A DNA stretch of 5,049 bases from Alphaproteobacteria bacterium (lineage in GTDB: Bacteria; Pseudomonadota; Alphaproteobacteria; RF32; CAG-239), in contig JAGCRL010000028.1 of assembly GCA_017964705.1 (NCBI GenBank), forward strand, positions 1 to 5,049. Direction: 5' to 3'. Under the pieces are notes generated by a model. It saw nothing but the letters and a program-made list of their open reading frames with translations, was not told the DNA's origin and did not search any database. The translations under genes and the position numbers were made by a program. Position 1 is the stretch's first letter; each line of letters opens with the position of its first letter. Positions 1 through 5,049 of the stretch are shown here, piece by piece.

Positions 1-141
1 AAATTCAACATCATGGTTTCCCCACATAAAATTAAAACTATGGTACAAAAAAGCTAAGTTAATGAGCAGATAGCTAATTAACAGAATTTTATAATCAATC
101 TTGTCCAGGTTTAGAAATTGTTTGCGTTGGTCTTTTTTCAT
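1..141 (-). CDS. GtrII-like membrane glycosyltransferase paralogue, N-terminal part (cut by left edge)
   Basis: Only the first 47 codons are in the window. The start is ATG at 141-139, preceded by a good ribosome binding site (AAGG about 9 bases upstream). The peptide begins MKKDQRKQFLNLDK and then enters a hydrophobic segment (about residues 17-36) ending in FNFMWGNHDVEF. That ending closely matches FNFIWGNHDW at the same place in the complete gene immediately upstream, which I assign to the GtrII family, so this is very probably a second member. The start overlaps the TGA stop of the upstream gene by four bases (ATGA), which implies one operon and translational coupling. The residue after the shared NHD is V rather than W, so the two copies have diverged. 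Substrate and full length cannot be judged. The product would be an inner-membrane protein; a glycan-modifying role is inferred only from the paralogue. Confidence 0.8.
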   Translation of the reverse strand, partial: MKKDQRKQFLNLDKIDYKILLISYLLINLAFLYHSFNFMWGNHDVEF

Positions 142-1736
142 GGTGTATTTCCTTTTATTTTTCTAAATTGATTTACAAGCAATTCTTTGCCTTCTTTATT
201 TAGAACGACGATGATGTTTTGGGGATTGATATATAAAGAATCAATAGCCGGCCAGGATGATATTTTATTATCAAAGAAAGCTGCCATGTCTTGAGGGATG
301 TCTTTGGGGGAAATAGGTGCATTTTGTTTTATCATTTGGGCTGGTAAATAAAAATTATAATATTCTTGCGGTATCCAAAATCTTGTATAAGGGGTGTTTA
401 AAGTATAATAACCATATTTTTCAAATGTTTGCGGTTGATAGAATCTTGGTCTTAAGGAAATTTCTCCGGTTTGTGTTATGTTATATAAAGTATAGGAGTT
501 ATATGCCGGGTTTTCTTGTATGCGTGTAATTATGCGATCTACGAGTTTTAGTTCTGCATTAAATCCTAACAGATGAGTTTTTGTAAAGGTTAAGCAAGAA
601 TTCATATTCAGCAAAATTAAAATTGCGGAAAGCAGATAACTAAGATTTTTGCTGAGATTGGTTGAATGTGATAAAATGTTTAATGAAAATAAAATTAGAC
701 AAGGGATTGCATAGAAATCCATTCGAACCATAAAATCAGCCGGATCATATTTTGAAAAATAATTATCAGCGTTAGAAGGTGTTAGCCATGCGGCAAATTT
801 TATGCCTAACAATAAAATAATAATACCTAATACAGAAGACAGTTTTTGTTGCCAGGAAGAAGATTTTATAACGATTATTATGGCCGATAAAGATAAGCAT
901 AAAACTGTTATTAATTTAAATTTTAAGCTAAAAAATGGTTGCGGTTGGATAAAACTTTGCAAAGATAAATGCAAGGTCGGGATAATTTTTAACAGATATT
1001 CTTTAAGAGGAGCTTGTTGGTTATTGTATAATTCTAACATTAAGTCGTTCTTTTTTAGTTGTAAGTGGATTAATGATAACAAGAACAAAGCACATAATGA
1101 TGGAACAGCATAAAATAAAATTTTTTTGATTAGACTTTTAAAATCAAGCTCTACAGTTGTTTCTTTTATTATTTGTAAAATTGCTGCAGTTATGTATAAA
1201 TTAATGCAAGGAGGGTAGCCTCCGACAGCCAACAATATCAAAGAAAAGCACATTAATTCATATAATATGGCATAACGCGAAACAACTGCTTTTTGTGCTG
1301 CCAATAATGATAATACGATAACCAGCGGCCAGGATAATTGGCTTAATACAATAAATTGAAAGTAAAGAATCTCTATTATGTAAGGCAGAGTTATTGTAGC
1401 CATAATAATGATTGTTTGCTGGTTGGTGTTAAATTTAAAAAAGCGTGTGGTTAATAAAATTATAGCCAAAGAGTATAATGCAAGTCCCAAAAGGGTATTT
1501 AATATAGGTAACACTTTTCCCATTAAAAAGATGTTTAATAGAAGATATTGGCTAAATCTTCCTTCAATTAGTCCGGAAGATAAATTGTTGTCGTTTATTA
1601 TAGGTAGCCAATCATGATTTCCCCAAATAAAATTAAATAATAAAGGAGAAAAAAACAGGCATAATGTAATGAATGCATAAAACCATAGTTTTATTTCCGT
1701 TGAAGTTATTTTTAATGTTTTTAATATTGTTGCCAT
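138..1736 (-). CDS. GtrII-type polytopic membrane glucosyltransferase
   Basis: 532 residues, with about ten hydrophobic segments spread over residues 15-380 and a hydrophilic C-terminal part (about 385-532), probably exposed on the outer face of the membrane. The N-terminus resembles the GtrII family (Pfam Glucos_trans_II): a first membrane helix, then WGNHDW at residues 38-43 (the family acidic loop, often NDDW), EGR at 58-60, and a second hydrophobic stretch with the GK.LP pattern. Known members move a glucosyl group from a polyprenyl-phosphate carrier to O-antigen in the periplasm; Shigella GtrII is about 490 residues. No GtrA flippase or GtrB synthase is visible nearby, so the substrate is unknown. 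ATG at 1736 is the first possible start because an in-frame TAG lies at 1742-1740. The ribosome binding site is weak (AAGATAG). The stop overlaps the start of a downstream paralogue. Family assignment is by motif and topology only. Confidence 0.75.
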   Translation of the reverse strand: MATILKTLKITSTEIKLWFYAFITLCLFFSPLLFNFIWGNHDWLPIINDNNLSSGLIEGRFSQYLLLNIFLMGKVLPILNTLLGLALYSLAIILLTTRFFKFNTNQQTIIIMATITLPYIIEILYFQFIVLSQLSWPLVIVLSLLAAQKAVVSRYAILYELMCFSLILLAVGGYPPCINLYITAAILQIIKETTVELDFKSLIKKILFYAVPSLCALFLLSLIHLQLKKNDLMLELYNNQQAPLKEYLLKIIPTLHLSLQSFIQPQPFFSLKFKLITVLCLSLSAIIIVIKSSSWQQKLSSVLGIIILLLGIKFAAWLTPSNADNYFSKYDPADFMVRMDFYAIPCLILFSLNILSHSTNLSKNLSYLLSAILILLNMNSCLTFTKTHLLGFNAELKLVDRIITRIQENPAYNSYTLYNITQTGEISLRPRFYQPQTFEKYGYYTLNTPYTRFWIPQEYYNFYLPAQMIKQNAPISPKDIPQDMAAFFDNKISSWPAIDSLYINPQNIIVVLNKEGKELLVNQFRKIKGNTP

Positions 1737-1761
1737 GAGCTATCTTTACACGATTAACCTC

Positions 1762-1790
1762 TTGACAGTGTAGTCTTAAATTTCTAATAT
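1762..1790 (+). promoter_or_regulatory. Near-consensus sigma70-type promoter for the DUF192 gene
   Basis: A perfect -35 box TTGACA (1762-1767) and a -10 box TAATAT (1785-1790) are separated by exactly 17 bases. Transcription would start near 1797, giving a leader of about 18 bases that carries the ribosome binding site AGGGG (1803-1807), 7 bases before the ATG at 1815. This is the strongest promoter-like sequence in the window. It lies in the 78-base gap shared with the divergent GtrII-type gene, whose own promoter must overlap it or lie in the same gap; I could not identify a convincing minus-strand promoter there. Confidence 0.8.
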
Positions 1791-1814
1791 ATGGTAAATT
1801 TTAGGGGATAGGTT

Positions 1815-2222
1815 ATGCGATATTTTTTAGCATTAATTTTCTTTTTATTTGCGTATAATTGTAAAGCGGCTACAGTTTGGGTTGAGGATAAAGTTTTTTA
1901 TCAAGCTCCGGTTATGAAAACTAAACAAGAGCTCCAAAAAGGTTTGATGTTTGTTAAACAGCTTCCGCAAGATCAAGGTATGTTGTTTGATTTTGGAGAA
2001 GCTCGAAAAATTTCTATGTGGATGAAAAATACATACATTTCATTAGATATGCTTTTTATAGATTGTGCATTGAAAATTGTTGATATTCATGAAAATACAA
2101 AACCTTTATCGCTTGAACTCATTACAGCTGTTGCGCCGGTTTGTTATGTGTTGGAAATTAATGGCGGAGAAGTCAAATCACATGATATTCAAGTAGGAGA
2201 TCATGTGAAACTTATTCAGTAA
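1815..2222 (+). CDS. DUF192 family exported protein
   Basis: 135 residues. Residues 1-18 are a typical Sec signal peptide (MRYF, then a hydrophobic core to about residue 14), with probable cleavage after CKA at 16-18. Cys16 is not in a lipobox, so a lipoprotein is unlikely. The mature part has the full set of DUF192 (Pfam PF02643) motifs: KGLMF at 42-46, GMLFDF at 55-60, MWMKNT at 68-73, LDMLFID at 78-84, VLEINGG at 112-118 and VGD at 127-129. The family is a small beta-rich domain of unknown function, usually 120-160 residues, and many members are exported. Length and motifs look complete. It follows a strong promoter and lies 65 bases ahead of another exported protein gene, with no terminator hairpin seen between them, so read-through is likely. 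Family assignment is secure; function is unknown. Confidence 0.92.
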   Translation: MRYFLALIFFLFAYNCKAATVWVEDKVFYQAPVMKTKQELQKGLMFVKQLPQDQGMLFDFGEARKISMWMKNTYISLDMLFIDCALKIVDIHENTKPLSLELITAVAPVCYVLEINGGEVKSHDIQVGDHVKLIQ

Positions 2223-2232
2223 CAAGGTTATA

Positions 2233-2260
2233 TTGAAAAATTTTGAACTCTTTTTATATA
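2233..2260 (+). promoter_or_regulatory. Possible promoter for the BOF-family gene
   Basis: TTGAAA (2233-2238) and TATATA (2255-2260) are separated by 16 bases, placing a start near 2267 and a leader of about 21 bases. The ribosome binding site TAGGAG (2276-2281) lies 6 bases before the ATG at 2288. In sequence this AT-rich, matches of this quality can arise by chance, and the gene may also be read from the upstream DUF192 promoter. Confidence 0.45.
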
Positions 2261-2287
2261 TTTTATGGTTAATTTTAGGAGATAGAT

Positions 2288-2680
2288 ATGAAAAGAGTTA
2301 TGTTTTTACTTATGAGTGTAACATTGTTAAGTGCAACGGCTTTTGCCGGGCAAGAGTGTTCTTGTGACTATTGTTTAAAAGCGGCAAAACATCAAGTTAA
2401 AGGCGGATTTATGGATTCAGCCGTGATGCCGATGTCTGTTGCCATGGTTCAAAAACAACCGGCAGATACTTATGTTACTATGCAGGGATATATTACAAAA
2501 CGTATTAACAAAGAAGAATATCATTTTACAGATGGAACAAATACAATACCTGTTGAAATTGAAGATAAAATTTGGCAAGGGCAAATTGTTTCACCCAAGG
2601 ATAAGGTTGTTATTTTTGGAGAAGTGGATGATGACGATGGTGTGAAAATTGTAGATGTTAAATCTCTAAAGCTTTTATAA
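2288..2680 (+). CDS. BOF (bacterial OB-fold, YgiW/YdeI-like) periplasmic protein with an N-terminal cysteine cluster
   Basis: 130 residues. Residues 1-20 form a Sec signal peptide (MKR, hydrophobic core, then ATAFA before a probable cleavage at 20/21). The rest matches the BOF family (Pfam PF04076): KGGF at 38-41, MQGYI at 65-69, YHFTDG at 78-83, IPVEIEDKIWQG at 87-98 and FGEVDDD at 110-116. Members such as YgiW and YdeI of enterobacteria are small periplasmic OB-fold proteins linked to stress tolerance; the ligand is generally unclear. Unusually, the mature N-terminus carries C24-S-C26-D-Y-C29, three cysteines in six residues, which I do not recall from standard members and which could bind metal or form disulfides (inference). 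The gene sits 65 bases after another exported-protein gene and is followed by a hairpin terminator. Family assignment is confident; role is not known. Confidence 0.9.
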   Translation: MKRVMFLLMSVTLLSATAFAGQECSCDYCLKAAKHQVKGGFMDSAVMPMSVAMVQKQPADTYVTMQGYITKRINKEEYHFTDGTNTIPVEIEDKIWQGQIVSPKDKVVIFGEVDDDDGVKIVDVKSLKLL

Positions 2681-2701
2681 AATGCGAAGATAGAGATTAT
2701 C

Positions 2702-2750
2702 AAAAAGTAAAAAAATAAAAGCCATCTATTTTGATGGCTTTAATCTTTAT
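2702..2750. terminator. Convergent hairpin terminator shared by the BOF gene and infA
   Basis: AAAGCCATC (2718-2726) pairs perfectly over nine bases with GATGGCTTT (2733-2741) across a six-base loop. Read on the minus strand, the stem is followed by a long T-rich run (complement of 2702-2717), so it is a strong intrinsic terminator for infA. Read on the plus strand, the tail TAATCTTTA is weaker, so it should stop BOF-gene transcription less efficiently. Its position between two convergent stop codons fits a bidirectional terminator. Confidence 0.85.
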
Positions 2751-2758
2751 GGGCTTTA

Positions 2759-2980
2759 TTAATCCTTGTGGCGGAAAGTTATACGCCCTTTTGTCAAATC
2801 ATAAGGTGTCATTTCAATATCTACCTTATCACCGACCATAATTCTTATTCTGAATTTACGCATTTTGCCAGCGGTGTGTGCCAATATTTCAACACCATTT
2901 TCCAAGCGTACTCGAAACATGGCATTGGGCAACTTTTCAATAACATCGCCTGTAAATTCAAGCAGTTCTTCTTTACTCAT
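2759..2980 (-). CDS. infA: Translation initiation factor IF-1
   Basis: 73 residues, full length for IF-1 (usually 72-73). It is a single S1-type OB-fold that binds the 30S ribosomal A site during initiation in the cytoplasm. Recognisable blocks are [20 protein letters not shown] (residues 8-27), AHTAGKMRK (34-42), [14 protein letters not shown] (44-57) and [12 protein letters not shown] (59-70). The HTAGKMRK form is, as I recall, typical of Alphaproteobacteria. The start ATG at 2980 has the ribosome binding site AAAGGA, with AAGGA 7 bases upstream. The gene has its own likely promoter and a strong terminator, so it can be a single transcript, although the histidine kinase gene 65 bases upstream has no visible terminator and could read into it. 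Confidence 0.98.
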   Translation of the reverse strand: MSKEELLEFTGDVIEKLPNAMFRVRLENGVEILAHTAGKMRKFRIRIMVGDKVDIEMTPYDLTKGRITFRHKD

Positions 2981-3009
2981 TTGTAATCCTTTAAATATTC
3001 TTTTTTTGC

Positions 3010-3038
3010 TATATATACCGCAAAATATTTTTTTACAA
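3010..3038 (-). promoter_or_regulatory. Probable infA promoter
   Basis: On the minus strand, TTGTAA (3038-3033) and TATATA (3015-3010) are 17 bases apart. Transcription would start near 3003, giving a leader of about 23 bases ending in the AAGGA ribosome binding site of infA. It lies in the 65-base gap after the kinase gene, which fits separate expression of a housekeeping gene. The AT-rich context raises the chance of a coincidental match. Confidence 0.6.
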
Positions 3039-3045
3039 GAATTTT

Positions 3046-4680
3046 TTATGCTTTTTTATTGGGAAAGGATATTTTGAAACAAGAGCCAGAATTTATAACA
3101 CTTTCTACTGTAATTTTGGCATTAAACTGATTAACAATGTCTTTGACGATTGCCAGGCCCAATCCGGTTCCTCTTTTTTCCGGTTCTGATGAAGAGGTAT
3201 AAAACGGTTCGAATATATGTTTGAGATTTGCTTCAGGAATACCGCAACCACTATCTTTTACAGAAAGCTCCAAATTTTTTTTCTGTACGGTTGTTCTAAT
3301 TTCTAAATTACCACCATTGGGCATGGCTTTGATTGAATTTTGAACTAAATTTAAGATGATCATCTTAAAATCTGTTTCATTGCCCCACAAAGTTTCTTTT
3401 TCTTTGGTATAATTTGTTTTCACAGAGATTCCTTTGCGTTTAATTTCGTAATCTAATAGGGATAAAATGTCGTTAATACAAGTTGTAACATTAAAATCTC
3501 CGATGGTTTGATCATTACTGCGTGCCAGTTTAAGTAATCGTTCCGGCACTTTAAGACATTCGATAATTTGCGTTGAAATCATTTCAAGGTAATTTTTTTC
3601 CTCTGAGTTTTGATCCTTTTTGTTATAATATTTTTGTAAGATTCCGCTTAATATCAAGTTGATAGCACCAAGATTGTTTTTCATTTCATGCGCTAATGAG
3701 GTTGATAAAAATCCGAGAGATGAAATTTTTTGTTGATGAGAATAATGAATGTTTTCACTCAAATCGCGGATAGATTCAACAATTGCTTCTTTGCCGTTTA
3801 ATATAATGCGTGCTGAGTTAATAGAATATGGTTTATCATTGATGCTGTGAATTAATTTTATGGTGTTAATTTTGTTGTTTTTCTTAAATTCTTGCAAGGG
3901 GCAAAGGTACTGTAGCGGGTTGCAAGGGCAATCTGCATTTTTGTTATAGCTGGCATAACATTTTTTGGCGGCAAATAGTTCTTTATGTTGAGTATGTTCG
4001 GTATAAGTTTTATTTGAAAGTACAATATTATAATCTTCATCAATAATACGAATAGCATCAGGTAAGGCATCAATTAAATTTTGTAAAAAAGTTTCGGTTT
4101 GCTTAATTTCATTGATGTTGCTTTCAAGATTATCAAGCATGAAGTTAATGGTTTTCATTAGAACGTCAAATTCATCAGTGATATGATTTTTTTTGATTTT
4201 GAAACGTTGTGAAAAATCGCCATTGGCCACAGCGATGGAAAGTAAGGTTAATTTATCTAATGGTGCAATAACCCATCGACGTAATAAAAACCATAAAATT
4301 ATATAAGAAATAAAAGTTAATATAGCTCCTAAACAGATAATTCTTAGACTTTCTACTAAAGTTGTATATTTTTCATTGTAATTTTGGGTTAGTTCTTCAT
4401 TTAGTTTTCGCTCTTTGGAAAGTTCTTCTTGTTGTTGGTTTAAGTTTGCGATAAACTCATTTTCTTTTGATGGAGTTAATTCTCTGAGCTCTTTTTTTAA
4501 GGTGATGTTTTCATTTAAGAGTTGAATAACATATTGATTTCTTGAGGTGATATCATTGTGTTCGGCGCGAATACGTTTACCGATTATGCCGTCAAAGATG
4601 ATTATAAAGATACCAGAACATAAAAGAAAAAAGGCGGTAATTGTAAAAAAGAATTTTTTATTTAAGCTGAAAAACATCAT
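3046..4680 (-). CDS. Membrane sensor histidine kinase (HAMP, PAS-like, HisKA, HATPase)
   Basis: 544 residues. The order is: membrane helix 10-30; an outside region of about 80 residues rich in E, K, N and Q with coiled-coil character (about 55-110); membrane helix 112-133; HAMP domain about 135-187; PAS-like domain about 195-310; dimerisation and phosphoacceptor region with H331 in [11 protein letters not shown]; and ATPase domain with N box [10 protein letters not shown] (444-453), G1 box DSGCGIP (476-482), F box IFEPFYTSS (489-497) and G2 box GTGLGLAIV (504-512). All key catalytic residues are present, so it should autophosphorylate at H331. The PAS-like part has four cysteines (241, 251, 253, 260). 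No response regulator gene is in view. The upstream gene ends 7 bases before this start, and its TAA overlaps the ribosome binding site, implying coupled translation. AGGA lies 4 bases before the first ATG and 7 before the second (4677), so translation may begin at the second. The signal sensed is unknown. Confidence 0.95.
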   Translation of the reverse strand: MMFFSLNKKFFFTITAFFLLCSGIFIIIFDGIIGKRIRAEHNDITSRNQYVIQLLNENITLKKELRELTPSKENEFIANLNQQQEELSKERKLNEELTQNYNEKYTTLVESLRIICLGAILTFISYIILWFLLRRWVIAPLDKLTLLSIAVANGDFSQRFKIKKNHITDEFDVLMKTINFMLDNLESNINEIKQTETFLQNLIDALPDAIRIIDEDYNIVLSNKTYTEHTQHKELFAAKKCYASYNKNADCPCNPLQYLCPLQEFKKNNKINTIKLIHSINDKPYSINSARIILNGKEAIVESIRDLSENIHYSHQQKISSLGFLSTSLAHEMKNNLGAINLILSGILQKYYNKKDQNSEEKNYLEMISTQIIECLKVPERLLKLARSNDQTIGDFNVTTCINDILSLLDYEIKRKGISVKTNYTKEKETLWGNETDFKMIILNLVQNSIKAMPNGGNLEIRTTVQKKNLELSVKDSGCGIPEANLKHIFEPFYTSSSEPEKRGTGLGLAIVKDIVNQFNAKITVESVINSGSCFKISFPNKKA

Positions 4681-4687
4681 ATTTTCC

Positions 4688-5049
4688 TTATTCTGTGGTG
4701 AGTGTTGTGTCGGTTGATTTATCTAGTCTTTTTAAATGTCCCATATCTATGGCAACTAAGTCATAGAAAGCGGTGGTGTAATTTAATATTCCGGCAAAAT
4801 TCGGTAAAGAGGAACAATTAGCCATAGCATATGCAATTGTTTCTCCCATCATGTGTTTTTGTCTGGTAGCAATTTGAGCTCTGGCATCCCAAATATTGAA
4901 AAATTTGATGTCGGAATTAAACGTTAAGGCGAAGCTGCGCATACTGTCAATTAAACTATTAAATATTTTAAAACGATAACCATCATCTTTATTTTCCAAA
5001 GGTTCCAGTCCTTCATCTGTGTACCAAATTTTTTCTTTATAAAGATAGT
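4688..5049 (-). CDS. Unrecognised protein, C-terminal part, coupled to the histidine kinase gene (cut by right edge)
   Basis: The frame is open to the right edge, giving 119 visible C-terminal residues. A TTG at 4999 could be read as a start, but the frame continues upstream of it without a stop (YLYKEKIWYTDEGLEP...), so the gene very likely begins outside the window. The visible part is hydrophilic to mixed, with no membrane helix. Distinctive stretches are FKIFNSLIDSMRSFALTF, FFNIWDARAQIATRQKHMMG, AYAMANCSSLPNF and a polar tail rich in D, T and S. I do not recognise the family; it lacks response regulator landmarks in this portion. The stop TAA is part of TAAGGA, the ribosome binding site of the kinase gene 7 bases on, so the two are surely cotranscribed. 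It may be the kinase's partner or sensory input, but that rests only on position. Confidence 0.8.
   Translation of the reverse strand, partial: YLYKEKIWYTDEGLEPLENKDDGYRFKIFNSLIDSMRSFALTFNSDIKFFNIWDARAQIATRQKHMMGETIAYAMANCSSLPNFAGILNYTTAFYDLVAIDMGHLKRLDKSTDTTLTTE

Noticed and set aside
802..1113. A 103-codon open frame on the plus strand inside the GtrII-type gene
   Set aside because: It lies wholly antisense to a well-supported membrane protein gene, has a composition typical of a shadow frame and matches no family I know.
1762..1780. A possible dyad (GAC...GTC) near the -35 box that might be an operator
   Set aside because: Only about three base pairs match on each side, which is too short to support an operator.
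2521..2703. A 60-codon minus-strand open frame across the end of the BOF gene
   Set aside because: It is serine- and threonine-rich, as expected from antisense reading, overlaps a clear family member and has no good ribosome binding site.
2736..2766. Short direct repeat of GGCTTTA...AATC after the terminator stem
   Set aside because: It is too short and AT-rich to separate from chance, and partly belongs to the hairpin and the infA stop region.
4688..4999. Reading the right-edge gene as a complete 103-residue protein starting at TTG 4999
   Set aside because: The frame stays open upstream to the window edge and no ribosome binding site stands out before the TTG, so a partial longer gene is more likely.

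Overview
The window is AT-rich (roughly 30% G+C by eye) and carries seven protein-coding genes on both strands with short intergenic gaps, as in a bacterial chromosome. The best taxonomic clue is a complete translation initiation factor IF-1 whose central motif reads [11 protein letters not shown]. As I recall, that form is usual for Alphaproteobacteria, where gamma- and betaproteobacterial IF-1 have HISGKMR. I therefore suggest an AT-rich alphaproteobacterium, possibly a host-associated or gut lineage. This is an inference; no rRNA or other marker is present.

Layout. Positions 1-1736 (minus strand) hold two tandem multi-membrane-segment genes of the GtrII glucosyltransferase type. One is complete. 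The other is cut by the left edge, starts inside the stop codon of the first (ATGA overlap), and repeats its N-terminal FNF(I/M)WGNHD motif. Positions 1737-1814 are a compact divergent intergenic region with a near-consensus sigma70-type promoter on the plus strand. Positions 1815-2680 (plus strand) hold two small exported proteins: a DUF192 protein and a BOF (bacterial OB-fold, YgiW/YdeI-like) protein with an unusual CxCxxC cluster. Their leaders are nearly the same in sequence. Positions 2702-2750 hold a convergent hairpin terminator. Positions 2759-5049 (minus strand) hold infA with its own promoter, preceded by a membrane sensor histidine kinase. An unrecognised gene, cut by the right edge, lies upstream of the kinase, and its stop codon overlaps the kinase ribosome binding site.

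How the genes relate. The two GtrII-like genes probably form one operon that modifies a surface glycan such as O-antigen, but no gtrA/gtrB-like flippase or lipid-glucosyl synthase is visible. The unknown gene and the kinase are translationally coupled and probably act in one signalling process; no response regulator is in the window. The DUF192 and BOF proteins are probably both periplasmic and may be co-expressed. infA is a housekeeping gene that looks independently transcribed. I see no tRNA, rRNA, CRISPR array, insertion sequence or phage gene, and no gene-free stretch above 80 bases. Most of the window looks like ordinary chromosome. The least explained parts are the right-edge gene, the cysteine-rich PAS-like region of the kinase, and the shared leader of the two exported proteins.
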